Under the pieces are notes generated by a model. It had not been told where the DNA came from, made no database searches, and saw nothing but the letters and a program-made list of their open reading frames with translations. Positions 8,716 to 17,388 of a DNA stretch of 64,000 nt are shown here, piece by piece. The stretch's first letter is position 1; each line of letters starts with the position of its first letter. The position numbers and the translations under genes were made by a program. Source of the stretch: Dryocola sp036489025 (GTDB taxonomy: Bacteria; Pseudomonadota; Gammaproteobacteria; Enterobacterales; Enterobacteriaceae); assembly GCA_036489025.1 (NCBI GenBank), contig DASXGN010000046.1:115173-179172 (forward strand), written 5' to 3'.

Positions 8716-8781
8716 TGCCCCATACGGAGACTGCCTGCCTGACCCGTATCCGCTAGGTTGATTGAGGAAGGCTATTATTAT

Positions 8782-8804
8782 GGCGGGTGTGAACCACACC
8801 CGCC
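8782..8804. terminator. Bidirectional terminator between yncE-like gene and rhaM
   Basis: A perfect 10-bp stem, GGCGGGTGTG (8782-8791) with CACACCCGCC (8795-8804), has an AAC loop. It lies between two convergent genes. Confidence 0.75.
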
Positions 8805-8810
8805 TTCTGT

Positions 8811-9125
8811 TTACGCTAAATAAAACACCTCTTTCAGCTCCGCGCTAACCGGGCTGTTGTCCGGGTTGCTCGGCATAATATCGCTCATGTGCTTCCACCA
8901 CCGCTGGCAGACTTCCGTCTGGGCGACGGCCTCCCAGCGGGCTTCTGACTCAATCTCTACGCTGGCAAAAAGAAGATTACGCTGGGCATCAAGATAAATA
9001 GCGTAGTGATGAGCACCGTGCTGTTTAAGTACCGCCTCCAGCTCCGGCCAAATTGGCGTATGGCGGCGCTGATATTCTTCGTGAGCATTAGGGTTTACCT
9101 GCATAACAAAAGCTTTGCGGATCAT
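8811..9125 (-). CDS. rhaM: L-rhamnose mutarotase
   Basis: The 104-residue protein matches RhaM (YiiL) over its whole length. It interconverts the alpha and beta anomers of L-rhamnose and so feeds the isomerase. The active-site residues known from E. coli, Tyr18, His22 and Tyr41, are all present (AHEEYQRRH and HHYAIYL). The start MIRKAFVMQ at 9125 overlaps the end of fucO by four bases, so it is translated as the last gene of the rha operon. Longer in-frame extensions run into fucO and are not needed. Confidence 0.95.
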   Translation of the reverse strand: MIRKAFVMQVNPNAHEEYQRRHTPIWPELEAVLKQHGAHHYAIYLDAQRNLLFASVEIESEARWEAVAQTEVCQRWWKHMSDIMPSNPDNSPVSAELKEVFYLA

Positions 9126-10270
9126 AGCGCCTCCAGATAAAGCTCCCGCACCTCTTCGCGGCTGGCAGAGCGTGGGTTGCACGGCGCACAGGGGTCGGCC
9201 AGCGCTTTATCCAGCCAGCCTTCAATGTCCGATGATGTGACGCCGAGCTGGCTGAAGCCCGCCGGAATGCCGACGCGAGCAGACAGCGCGCGAATGGCTT
9301 CGATAGCCTTCTGGCTCGCCAGATCGTCATTCATGCCCTGCGTGTTCACGCCCATCGCCGCGGCGACTTTGGCGAAGCGCGGCATCGCCTGCGGACGGTT
9401 AAAGTTTTCGATAACCGGCAGCAGGATGGCGTTGCACACGCCGTGCGGCAGGTTGTGGGTTGCGCCCGGCTGGTGCGCCAGAGCATGAACCAGACCTAGC
9501 CCCGCGCTATTGAACGCCATGCCCGCCAGGTACTGTCCGTAGGCCATCATTTCGCGTGCTTCGAGGTTCTGTCCGTCGTCCACGGCTTTCGGCAGCCACT
9601 GGCTAATCAGGCGGATGGCCTCCAGCGCGTTGGCGTCGGTCAGCGGGTGTGCGCCCACGGACACGTAAGCCTCAATTGCGTGGGTCAGCGCATCCATGCC
9701 GGTTGCCGCCGTGACGCCTGCCGGAATGTCGAGCATGACGCTTGCGTCGTCTACGGCGATATCAGGGATGATGTTCGGGTCGATAATGACCTCTTTCACC
9801 TGACGCTGAGAATCAATGATCACCGCGTTGCTGGTCATCTCTGCGGCGGTACCTGCGGTGGTGTTGATCGCCACTAGCGGCACGCCTGCGTTAACGACTT
9901 TGCCCACGCCGGAGTAAGCGGTTGAAGGGCCGGGGTTTGCCGTGAGGATTTTAACCGCTTTGGCGGTGTCGATCGGGCTGCCGCCGCCGAAGGCAACAAT
10001 GTAGTCACAGTCCGCCGCCTGATAGGCCGCAAAACCTTTTTGTACCAGCTCTTCCGTTGGGTTCGGGAACACTTCGTCAAACAGTTCGTAAGAAATCTGA
10101 TGGGCGTCCAGCGCGGTAAACAGGCTGTCGAGCAGGCCCATTTTCACCAGCTGACCGTCGGTGACGATCAGCGCTTTCCCCCAGTTTTTCCCCGCCACCA
10201 GCTTGACCATATCGCCGATTGCGCCCGCGCCGTGAAGGCTGATTTTTGGTAAGGCCAACATAAAGCTCAT
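9122..10270 (-). CDS. fucO: Iron-dependent alcohol dehydrogenase, probable lactaldehyde reductase
   Basis: This 382-residue group III iron-containing alcohol dehydrogenase has the NAD-binding GGGSPIDTAK motif near residue 97 and metal-site sequences ATGMDALTHAIEAYVS, HALAHQPGATHNLPHG. Sitting between rhaD and rhaM, it most likely reduces L-lactaldehyde from the aldolase to 1,2-propanediol and reoxidises NADH under anaerobic conditions. Its sequence also recalls YiaY-type enzymes, so the substrate assignment rests mainly on operon context. AAGGAG stands in front of the ATG at 10270. E. coli keeps fucO in the fucose regulon and has no such gene in its rha operon. Confidence 0.85.
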   Translation of the reverse strand: MSFMLALPKISLHGAGAIGDMVKLVAGKNWGKALIVTDGQLVKMGLLDSLFTALDAHQISYELFDEVFPNPTEELVQKGFAAYQAADCDYIVAFGGGSPIDTAKAVKILTANPGPSTAYSGVGKVVNAGVPLVAINTTAGTAAEMTSNAVIIDSQRQVKEVIIDPNIIPDIAVDDASVMLDIPAGVTAATGMDALTHAIEAYVSVGAHPLTDANALEAIRLISQWLPKAVDDGQNLEAREMMAYGQYLAGMAFNSAGLGLVHALAHQPGATHNLPHGVCNAILLPVIENFNRPQAMPRFAKVAAAMGVNTQGMNDDLASQKAIEAIRALSARVGIPAGFSQLGVTSSDIEGWLDKALADPCAPCNPRSASREEVRELYLEAL

Positions 10271-10345
10271 TGCTATTCTCCTTAATATTGCTGTTTCGAA
10301 TTCTGTTACCCAATTGCCGGGCGAGCGGGGCGCGGGGTTTTTGTT

Positions 10346-11170
10346 TTACAGCGCTAACGCACTTGCCAGCGGCGTCACGCCGAAACGCTTGCCGAGGGCA
10401 ATCAGCTCATCGCGGCTGATAGTCTGTTTCATGCCGCCCATCGAGATGACTTTCACCAGCACTTCCGCTGATTTTTCAGCGGTGTCGATCAGGCCAAAGG
10501 CTTCGTCCAGCGTCGGGCCGCTGCCGAATACGCCGTGGAATGGCCACAGCACCAGCGAATGCTTTTGCATTTCCCCCGCGGTCGCCGTGCCGATTTCATC
10601 GGTGCCCGGCACCATCCACGGCAGAATGCCCACGCCGTCCGGGAACACTACCAGGCATTCGGTGCTGCCTTCCCACAGCTTGCGGGTAATGACGTCGGTT
10701 TTATTTTCCAGTACGTAGGTCAGGGCGATCAGGTTGGTCGCGTGGCAGTGCATGATCACGCGGTCTTTTCCGCCGGTAGCCTTCATACGCACGCAGTGGG
10801 ACTGGAAGTGCGACGCCAGCTCGGAGGTTGGCACCGCTTCATTTTCCAGCCCCCACAGGATGTGGTAGCCCGCGCCGCGGCTATCCACTTTCACCACGCC
10901 GATATTGGCGGCCGGAGCGAGCTGGACGTTGCGGAAGAATTTCCCGGAGCCGGTGACGATAAACGGCGTGTTGGCCAGGTCCGGCATCGGCTGGCTTAGC
11001 TCGATATAGCGCGGCTCCGCGTGAAAATCGGCCTTAAAGGGCGCGATATCTTCTTCGCTCAGGCGCATCGTGATGTTGCCGCCGTTGCGCTCATCCCAGC
11101 CTTTCAGCCAGGCATCGCTCGTTGCTTTGATCATGCCTTCTACAAACCAGGCGTTCAGGATGTTCTGCAT
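10346..11170 (-). CDS. rhaD: Rhamnulose-1-phosphate aldolase
   Basis: The 274-residue class II aldolase splits L-rhamnulose-1-phosphate into dihydroxyacetone phosphate and L-lactaldehyde. The zinc ligands known from the E. coli enzyme fall at identical positions: His141 and His143 in HCHATN and His212 in PFHGVFG, with catalytic Glu117 in SELASH. The start MQNILNAWFVEGM at 11170 gives the family length; the upstream in-frame extension comes from repeat sequence. It is third in rhaB-rhaA-rhaD-fucO-rhaM and is separated from rhaA by a palindromic repeat. Confidence 0.96.
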   Translation of the reverse strand: MQNILNAWFVEGMIKATSDAWLKGWDERNGGNITMRLSEEDIAPFKADFHAEPRYIELSQPMPDLANTPFIVTGSGKFFRNVQLAPAANIGVVKVDSRGAGYHILWGLENEAVPTSELASHFQSHCVRMKATGGKDRVIMHCHATNLIALTYVLENKTDVITRKLWEGSTECLVVFPDGVGILPWMVPGTDEIGTATAGEMQKHSLVLWPFHGVFGSGPTLDEAFGLIDTAEKSAEVLVKVISMGGMKQTISRDELIALGKRFGVTPLASALAL

Positions 11171-11205
11171 AGTCTTGTTTTTCCTTGAGTAACGGTGAGG
11201 ATTTT

Positions 11206-11294
11206 CCCCCCTCACCCTATCCCTCTCGCCAAAAGGCGAGGGGACTGATTGGTCTGGCTTTGCTCCCTCTCCCTTTTAGGGAGAGGGAGGGTGA
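11206..11294. repeat. CCCTCTCC-type intergenic palindrome, paired copy
   Basis: Two imperfect inverted elements (around CCTCTCGCC/GGCGAGGGG and CCCTCTCCC/GGGAGAGGGAGGG) fill the rhaA-rhaD gap. This is the same repeat family seen at six other places in the window. In this position it could affect rhaD transcript stability. Confidence 0.7.
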
Positions 11295-11296
11295 AG

Positions 11297-12556
11297 TTAG
11301 CCGCGCTTTGCCAGCACGTCTTTCTCGTAGCCGCGAACGTTGTTCAGCCATTGCGCATCCGCCGGGACATCGTTGCGCTGGCAGTACATTTCCCAGACGG
11401 CCTGCCACGGCAGGCATTTTTGCTCCTCGAGCAGCGCCAGGCGCGCGGTGTAATCGCCTTCGTTTTCAAGCTGGCGCAGGGTTTCGGTCGGCTCCAGCAG
11501 GGCGCGCAGCAGCGCTTTTTTCATGTTGCGGGTGCCGATAACCCAGGCCGCGATGCGGTTGATTGAGGCGTCGAAGAAGTCGAGGCCGATGTGCACGCGG
11601 TCGAATAGATCGTGACGGATGATTTCGCTGGCGATGGCCTGAGTTTCATCATCCAGCAGCACGACGTGGTCGCTGTCCCAGCGCACCGGGCGGCTGACGT
11701 GCAGCAGCAGGCGCGGCACGTAGAGCATGGCGCTGGAGATCTTATCGGAGATAACTTCCGTCGGGTGGAAGTGGCCCGCGTCCAGGCACAGCGCGGTCTG
11801 GCGGCTGGTGGCGTAGCCGAAGTAAAACTCGTTGGAGCCTACGGTGTAGCTTTCTGCGCCGATGCCGAACAGCTTGCTTTCGACCGCGTCGATGTGGTGC
11901 GCCGGGTTAAGCTTTTCGCTGATGGCTTCGTCTAGCGCCTCCAGCAGTCGCTGGCGCGGGCCCAGGCGGTCAACGGTGACGTCTTTCATGCCGTCCGGCA
12001 CCCAGATGTTCATCACCGACGGTGTGCCGAGCTGCTCGCCAAAGTAAGCGGAAACTTTGCGGCTGGCCTTCACGTGATCAATCCAGAACCGGCGGATTTC
12101 GTCGTTGGCGTGGGAAAGCGTAAAGCCGTCGGCGCTCAGCGGGTGCGAGAAACACGACGGGTTAAAGTCGAGGCCCAGCCCGTTGGCTTTCGCCCATTCA
12201 ACCCAGTTTTTGAAGTGTTCCGGCTTGATTTTATCGCGCGAGACCGGCGTGTCGGACTCCAGATAAATGGCGTGCAGGTTCAGGCGTTTTGGGCCAGGGA
12301 TCAGGCTTAAAGCCTGCTCCAGATCGGCGCGGAGTTCACGGGCGTTACGCGCTTTACCGGGATAGTTGCCGGTGGCCTGAATGCCGCCGCTCAGCTCGCC
12401 TTCCGGGTTTTCAAATCCGGCAACGTCATCGCCCTGCCAGCAGTGCATGGAAACCGGCAGGCGGTCCAGCTGGCGCAGCGCAGCTTCTGCGTCAACGCCG
12501 ACGGCGGCAAAGCGATGTTTAGCCAGTTCCCAGGCCCGATCGATGGAAGTGGTCAT
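11297..12556 (-). CDS. rhaA: L-rhamnose isomerase
   Basis: The 419-residue protein converts L-rhamnose to L-rhamnulose. It matches E. coli RhaA throughout, including RLPVSMHCWQGDDVAGFENPEGELSGG, the metal-site stretch LCLDAGHFHPTEVISDKIS and LLDDETQAIASEI. The start MTTSIDRAWELAK at 12556 gives exactly the usual length and overlaps the rhaB stop as ATGA, so the two are translationally coupled. Confidence 0.97.
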   Translation of the reverse strand: MTTSIDRAWELAKHRFAAVGVDAEAALRQLDRLPVSMHCWQGDDVAGFENPEGELSGGIQATGNYPGKARNARELRADLEQALSLIPGPKRLNLHAIYLESDTPVSRDKIKPEHFKNWVEWAKANGLGLDFNPSCFSHPLSADGFTLSHANDEIRRFWIDHVKASRKVSAYFGEQLGTPSVMNIWVPDGMKDVTVDRLGPRQRLLEALDEAISEKLNPAHHIDAVESKLFGIGAESYTVGSNEFYFGYATSRQTALCLDAGHFHPTEVISDKISSAMLYVPRLLLHVSRPVRWDSDHVVLLDDETQAIASEIIRHDLFDRVHIGLDFFDASINRIAAWVIGTRNMKKALLRALLEPTETLRQLENEGDYTARLALLEEQKCLPWQAVWEMYCQRNDVPADAQWLNNVRGYEKDVLAKRG

Positions 12557-14025
12557 GCGCAAAACTCCTTAAAGGTTTGACGGTTATGCGGAAACTGCGC
12601 CATGAAGCGGGCAATTTCGCTGTCCGGTTGCGGATTAAAAGAGGTGAGTTGGTAGCTGGCGGCGACGATTTTGCGGAAGTCGTCGACGTCGGTGATTTCG
12701 TCCAGCGCCATCAGCTGACAGCCAATGTTGCCCAGCGTAGAGGCTTCGATCGGCCCGGCGAGCACCGGTACGCCGCAGGCGTCCGCGCACAGCTGGTTGA
12801 GCAGCTCGTTCTGGCTGCCGCCGCCAACAATATGCAGGCAGCTCACCGGTCGCCCGCGCAGATCCGCCAGCTCGCGCAGCGTGGCGGCGTACAGCAGGGC
12901 CAGGCTGTCGAAAATGCAGCGCGCCAGCTCGCTGTCGGTGAGCGGCACCGGCTGGTGGCTTTCCCGGCAGGCGGCCTGAATTTCGCGGCTCATGCTTTCA
13001 GGGTTGATAAAGCGATCGTCATTTGGGTTGATGACAAAGCGGCAGGCCGGGAGCCGGCGGGTTCTGGCTATCAGATCCGGCAGGTCGGTCATCCCCAGCT
13101 CTTTGGTCACGCGCTGAAGCAGCCACAGGCCCATGATATTTTTCAGCACCCGATAGCGGCCTTCCGCCCCGCCTTCGTTGGTGATGTTGGCGGCGAGCGC
13201 CTGGCGGCTGGCGTAAGGGGTTTTGCTCTCAAAGCCCATCAGTGACCAGGTGCCGGATGAGAGGTACGCCGCGTCCTTATCTTTTAGCGGCGCGCCGATG
13301 ACCGCGCTGGCGGTGTCGTGGGTGGCGACGGAAACAACCGGGATTTTGTTGCCTTCACGGCAAATCCACTGGCCAATCACGCTGCCAGGATGCGTCGGCG
13401 CGCCGAACCATTTCGCGGGCACGCCAGCCCACTCGAGCAGCGTTTCGTCCCAGCTGTCGCTGTTGATGTTGATAAGCTGGGTGGTGGTGGCGTTGGTGTA
13501 TTCCCAGTTCAGCGCGCCGGTCAGGCGCCAGGCGAAGTAGTCCGGGATCAGCAGCGCGTGTTCGACTTCGTCGAGCAGCTCCGGCTGGCTCTGCGCGAGG
13601 GCGCGTAGCTGATAAAGCGTGTTGAACGGCAGGAACTGAATGCCGGTGCGGCGATAAATTTCGTCGCGGCCAATTTCATTCAGCGCGCTTTCCATGACGC
13701 CGTCGGTGCGGCTATCGCGGTAGGAGACCGGCAGGCCAACGCGCTCGCCGTCGCGGCCAGTCAGGACGTAATCTACGCCCCAGGTATCGATGCCGATGCT
13801 GTCGATGGCGATGCCTTCGTCGCAGGCTTTTTGCAGGCCGGTGCGGATTTCCTGCTCCAGCGCGTCGAGATCCCAGGTCGTGGTGCCCTGAACCTGTTTC
13901 AGGCAGTTGGTGAACCGGTGGATTTCACGCAAACAGATGCTGCGGGTCTCACGTTCAAAACGGGCCAGCATCACGCGGCCGCTGGAAGCGCCCAGGTCTA
14001 CCGCAACACTATGGCGAAGAGTCAT
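12553..14025 (-). CDS. rhaB: Rhamnulokinase
   Basis: The 490-residue FGGY-family sugar kinase phosphorylates L-rhamnulose at O1. It shows the N-terminal phosphate-binding motif VAVDLGASSGRVML, the sugar-site segment IDSIGIDTWGVDYV, the ATP-site segment SSGTWSLMG and the adenosine motif IVGGGSQNELLNQL. It is the promoter-proximal gene of the rha catabolic operon, divergent from rhaS across a 302-base control region. Confidence 0.97.
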   Translation of the reverse strand: MTLRHSVAVDLGASSGRVMLARFERETRSICLREIHRFTNCLKQVQGTTTWDLDALEQEIRTGLQKACDEGIAIDSIGIDTWGVDYVLTGRDGERVGLPVSYRDSRTDGVMESALNEIGRDEIYRRTGIQFLPFNTLYQLRALAQSQPELLDEVEHALLIPDYFAWRLTGALNWEYTNATTTQLININSDSWDETLLEWAGVPAKWFGAPTHPGSVIGQWICREGNKIPVVSVATHDTASAVIGAPLKDKDAAYLSSGTWSLMGFESKTPYASRQALAANITNEGGAEGRYRVLKNIMGLWLLQRVTKELGMTDLPDLIARTRRLPACRFVINPNDDRFINPESMSREIQAACRESHQPVPLTDSELARCIFDSLALLYAATLRELADLRGRPVSCLHIVGGGSQNELLNQLCADACGVPVLAGPIEASTLGNIGCQLMALDEITDVDDFRKIVAASYQLTSFNPQPDSEIARFMAQFPHNRQTFKEFCA

Positions 14026-14081
14026 TATCGGGGTCCTTGCGAGTTAATTGACCCCACTTTAAAAAGTCGCGCCTGCGCTCA

Positions 14082-14130
14082 CCTTCTCGCTACTGACAGT
14101 GCTTTTCGCGGCCTGGCAAAGAAGCAAAGG
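14082..14130 (-). promoter_or_regulatory. RhaS operator of the rhaB operon
   Basis: Read on the minus strand, CTGTCAGTAGCGAGAAGG (14082-14099) is almost identical to the promoter-proximal RhaS half-site of E. coli rhaBAD (CTGTCAGTAACGAGAAGG). A second half-site containing CTTTGC/CTTTGCC lies about 15 bases upstream (to about 14130). The downstream CAGGCGC ... TTTTTA -10 region is also similar. Confidence 0.8.
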
Positions 14131-14134
14131 TGAA

Positions 14135-14150
14135 CGTGAGTCATGTCACA
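14135..14150. promoter_or_regulatory. CRP site in the rhaB-rhaS control region
   Basis: CGTGA-GTCATG-TCACA matches the CRP consensus TGTGA-N6-TCACA at nine of ten conserved bases. It lies directly beyond the RhaS operator, as in E. coli rhaBAD, and could serve both divergent promoters. Confidence 0.75.
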
Positions 14151-14327
14151 GTTTGCGTTTTAGCGCGCCAAAAGCAGGGCTGTGACCTTCGCCGCATTTC
14201 CTGATAATTCCCGGCGTTTCTTAAAAAATGAACCGTTTTTAACGGTTTTTGCGTCGAAAATTTAAGGTGCAGATGAGAAGCGTTCCCTACTATCAGGCAA
14301 CGGTTCATCAGCGTGGTGGGTGCGAGA

Positions 14328-15164
14328 ATGACGATATTGCATGGTTTTGATTTCTTCCCGTCAGGCAAGGCGTCCGTGGCGATTGAGCCGCGCCTGCCGC
14401 AGGCGGCGTTTCCGGAGCATCATCATGATTTCTATGAGATCGTGATTGTGGAGCACGGCACCGGCACCCACGTTTTCAACGGTCTGCCCTATACGCTGAG
14501 CGGCGGTTCGGTGTGCTTCGTCCGCGATCACGATCGCCATCTCTATGAGCACACCGAAAACCTTTGCCTGACCAATATCCTTTACCGCGCGCCGGATGCA
14601 TTTTGCTTCCTGTCCGGCCTGGACAAGCTGCTGCCGCAGGAGCAGGACGGCCACTATCCCTCGCACTGGCGCGTAAATCAGCCGGTGTTGCAGCAGGTCC
14701 GCGGGCTGATTGAACAGTTTGAAAAGGTTGGGGAAAGTACGGAAACGCACGCCGTCGCCAATCGAGAGATCCTCTTTATGCAGCTTTTGGTGCTGTTGCG
14801 CAGAGGCAGCATGATGGAAGGCGCCAGCCAGGCGGAAGGGCGGCTGAATCAGCTGATGGCCTGGCTCGAAGAACACTTTGCCGAGGAGATTTGCTGGGAG
14901 CAGCTCGCCGGGCAGTTCACGCTTTCCCTGCGCACGCTGCACCGCCAGCTCAAGCAGCAGACCGGATTGACGCCGCAGCGCTATCTCAACCGCCTGCGCC
15001 TGATGAAAGCGCGGCATTTGCTGCGCCACGGTGAGGAAAGCGTCACGGATATCGCCTTCCAGTGCGGCTTCGGCGACAGCAACCATTTTTCTACGCTGTT
15101 CAAACGCGAGTTTTCCTGGTCCCCGCGCGAGATTCGCCAGGGGCGGGACGTGCAACTTCAGTAA
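14328..15164 (+). CDS. rhaS: AraC-family activator of rhamnose catabolism and transport
   Basis: The 278-residue activator has an N-terminal cupin sugar-binding domain (PEHHHDFYEIVIVEHGTGTHVFNG) and a C-terminal AraC domain with two helix-turn-helix motifs (LSLRTLHRQLKQQTGLTP and VTDIAFQCGFGDSNHFSTLFKREF). In E. coli, RhaS with L-rhamnose activates rhaBAD and rhaT. The start MTILHGFDFFPSGKASVAIEP matches the E. coli N terminus; an in-frame ATG 15 bases upstream is less likely. rhaR follows after 63 bases on the same strand. Confidence 0.96.
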   Translation: MTILHGFDFFPSGKASVAIEPRLPQAAFPEHHHDFYEIVIVEHGTGTHVFNGLPYTLSGGSVCFVRDHDRHLYEHTENLCLTNILYRAPDAFCFLSGLDKLLPQEQDGHYPSHWRVNQPVLQQVRGLIEQFEKVGESTETHAVANREILFMQLLVLLRRGSMMEGASQAEGRLNQLMAWLEEHFAEEICWEQLAGQFTLSLRTLHRQLKQQTGLTPQRYLNRLRLMKARHLLRHGEESVTDIAFQCGFGDSNHFSTLFKREFSWSPREIRQGRDVQLQ

Positions 15165-15227
15165 TCGCGAAGGCAATCACCGTTTTTTTCGCCAAAAAAG
15201 CCAATACTTTCCGGCTGTTCAGAGGAG

Positions 15228-16088
15228 ATGCCTGCCGTGGCCGGTCAATTGGTACTGAGGAAAACAGATTTCTTTGCTTCCCCCGCTCAGCCCGTGGCGG
15301 TGGCCGATCGCTATCCGCAAAACGTCTTTGCCGAACACACCCATGATTTCTGCGAGCTGGTGCTGGTCTGGCGCGGTAACGGCCTGCACGTGCTTAACGA
15401 CCGCCCTTACCGTATTACCTGCGGCGACCTGTTTTATATTCGCGCCGAAGACCGCCATCGCTATGAATCGGTAAATGATCTGGTCCTGCACAACATCATC
15501 TATTGTCCGGAAAGGCTGCAGCTTAACGTCGGCTGGGATGAGCTGCTGCGTCATCCCCCGGCTTCGGGCAAAGACCCGCGCTGGCGGCTGAGCAGCCAGG
15601 GAATGGCGCAGGCGCGGCAGATTATTGGCCAGCTGGAGCATGAAAGCCCGAAGCAGGATGCGCTTTCGCTGTGCCTGGTGGAGAGCCTGTTCCTGCAGCT
15701 GTGCATCGTGCTGCACCGGCATCGCTATCAGCCGATGGACGCTGCGGGCCCGGAAGGGGGGGAAACGCTTGATGTGCTATTGGCCGCGCTGGGTAAAAGT
15801 CTTGAGGCCGCTTTTGATTTGCAGACGTTTTGCCAGCGGCATCAGGTAGCGGAGCGCCACGTGCGCCAGTTGTTTCGCCAGCAGACCGGGATGTCGATTA
15901 ACCAGTATCTGCGCCAGCTGCGAATTTGCCAGGCGCAGGACCTGCTGCGCCACAGCGAAATGCTGATCGGGGATGTTGCCACCCGCTGCGGCTTTGAGGA
16001 CAGCAATTACTTTTCCGTGGTTTTCACGAAGGAGACGGGCATGACGCCACGAATGTGGCGCCAGCGCTATGCGGTAGAGGTTAGTTAG
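15228..16088 (+). CDS. rhaR: AraC-family activator of rhaSR
   Basis: The product has up to 286 residues: a cupin domain (AEHTHDFCELVLVWRGNGLHVLNDRPYRI) and a C-terminal double helix-turn-helix (RHVRQLFRQQTGMSINQYLRQ, IGDVATRCGFEDSNYFS). RhaR binds L-rhamnose and activates rhaSR. The start is uncertain. The ATG at 15228 directly abuts AGAGGAG (15221-15227), whereas the in-frame GTG at 15237 stands nine bases from it and would remove three residues. The E. coli protein has a longer N-terminal arm. The stop overlaps the end of convergent rhaT by eight bases. Confidence 0.93.
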   Translation: MPAVAGQLVLRKTDFFASPAQPVAVADRYPQNVFAEHTHDFCELVLVWRGNGLHVLNDRPYRITCGDLFYIRAEDRHRYESVNDLVLHNIIYCPERLQLNVGWDELLRHPPASGKDPRWRLSSQGMAQARQIIGQLEHESPKQDALSLCLVESLFLQLCIVLHRHRYQPMDAAGPEGGETLDVLLAALGKSLEAAFDLQTFCQRHQVAERHVRQLFRQQTGMSINQYLRQLRICQAQDLLRHSEMLIGDVATRCGFEDSNYFSVVFTKETGMTPRMWRQRYAVEVS

Positions 16089-17115
16089 CCATACCGAGGC
16101 CAACGATATTGGCGGCAAGAATAATCACTACGCAGCCCACGCTCAGCACGCCGACAGGGCGACGTCCGGCAGATTTCCACTCTTTCATAATCAAACCGAC
16201 CAGACCGCCGCACAGCACGTAGAAACTCATGTGCAGCATCCAGCTCATGTAGTCATACTGCGCCGGGATTTTGGCATGGCCCCAGGCATAGAAGAAGAAC
16301 TGCAGATACCACATCAGCCCGGCGAGCGCCGAGAACAGCACGTTGGTGATGATAAGCGGTTTGGCCAGCGAGAAGTCGGCCTTTATCGACAGGTTTTTAA
16401 CTTTTGCCAGGCGGATGAAGCAGAAGCCGAGGTTAATGACCGCGCCGCCGCCCATGATAATCACGTAGCTTGGCAGGGCGACGTACAGTGGATCGACGCC
16501 CAGCGCGGCGGCGGCTTCGTGCATTGGTTTTGCGGCATCCATCGCAAAGGACATCCCGGCGGAGAAAATCCCGCACATCACGGCCAGCGTCAGCCCTTTC
16601 TTCAAATTGAACTCTTCGGCCTTAATGCCCATCTGCCGCTCTTTTAGCTGGCCCGCGCGGGTAACAATGGCGACGCCTATCAACGCAACCAGGACGCCAA
16701 GCAGCGTCATGCGACCGCCGGGGGTGCCGATCAGGACGTCAAATTTACCGGCAATGATTGGCGTCATTAGCGTGCCGACAATCAGCGTGATCCCAATGGC
16801 GATCCCGATGCCCATCGACATACCTAAATAGCGCATCGTCAGGCCGTAGTTAATGTTGCCGATGCCCCACATCGCGCCGAACAGGAAGACCGGCAGCAGC
16901 GTTGAAGCGCTGAACGAGCCGTAATAGGCCCAAAAATCAGGCAGCAAAACCGAACTGACCGCCCAGGGCAGGATAATCCATGAAACAAAGCCGCCGATTG
17001 CCCACATGGTTTCCCATGACCAGCGCTGCACTTTTTTGAACGGGGCATAAAAGCACGCCGCGCTTGCCGCGCCGACTAAGTGCCAAAGTATCCCCATTGT
17101 TATCGCATTACTCAT
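16081..17115 (-). CDS. rhaT: L-rhamnose/H+ symporter
   Basis: The 344-residue integral membrane protein has about ten hydrophobic segments and matches RhaT throughout (MGILWHLVGAASAACFYAPFKKVQRWSWE at the start, SAGRRPVGVLS near the end). It imports L-rhamnose and related deoxy sugars with protons across the inner membrane. It is transcribed alone toward rhaR, with a RhaS-type operator and CRP-like site upstream. Its 3' end overlaps rhaR by eight bases. Confidence 0.97.
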   Translation of the reverse strand: MSNAITMGILWHLVGAASAACFYAPFKKVQRWSWETMWAIGGFVSWIILPWAVSSVLLPDFWAYYGSFSASTLLPVFLFGAMWGIGNINYGLTMRYLGMSMGIGIAIGITLIVGTLMTPIIAGKFDVLIGTPGGRMTLLGVLVALIGVAIVTRAGQLKERQMGIKAEEFNLKKGLTLAVMCGIFSAGMSFAMDAAKPMHEAAAALGVDPLYVALPSYVIIMGGGAVINLGFCFIRLAKVKNLSIKADFSLAKPLIITNVLFSALAGLMWYLQFFFYAWGHAKIPAQYDYMSWMLHMSFYVLCGGLVGLIMKEWKSAGRRPVGVLSVGCVVIILAANIVGLGMAN

Positions 17116-17175
17116 ATCGCATCCCTCAGTTTATCGATAGCGCAGGGGTGACCGCACACTACCCCAATGCCATCG

Positions 17176-17242
17176 AGTCTAAAGAGTGAGCGACGGGCTA
17201 ACCTTCGGCATGCTGCCGCACGGGAGCGAAATTTGGCAAAAA
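17176..17242 (-). promoter_or_regulatory. RhaS-type operator and promoter of rhaT
   Basis: On the minus strand, GGCAGCATGCCGAAGG (17202-17217) resembles the rhaB half-site GTCAGTAGCGAGAAGG, and a TTTGCC half lies about 17 bases upstream (to 17242). A -10-like TAGACT (17176-17181) follows downstream, the same hexamer as in E. coli rhaBAD. Confidence 0.55.
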
Positions 17243-17254
17243 ACATTAGGTGGG

Positions 17255-17270
17255 ATTGACGGGCGTCACA
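17255..17270. promoter_or_regulatory. Possible CRP site upstream of rhaT
   Basis: ATTGA-CGGGCG-TCACA matches eight of ten conserved CRP positions and lies just beyond the rhaT RhaS operator. This is the same order as at the rhaB promoter. Confidence 0.45.
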
Positions 17271-17388
17271 GTTCTTTATTTCATCACTTACGGCGACGGG
17301 GGAGGCTGTAACAGGAAAGTAATTAACAAGTTTTTCGCGCCGTCATGCTGAAAAGTTATAACCTTATTAAAACTACGGCATTGATAAA

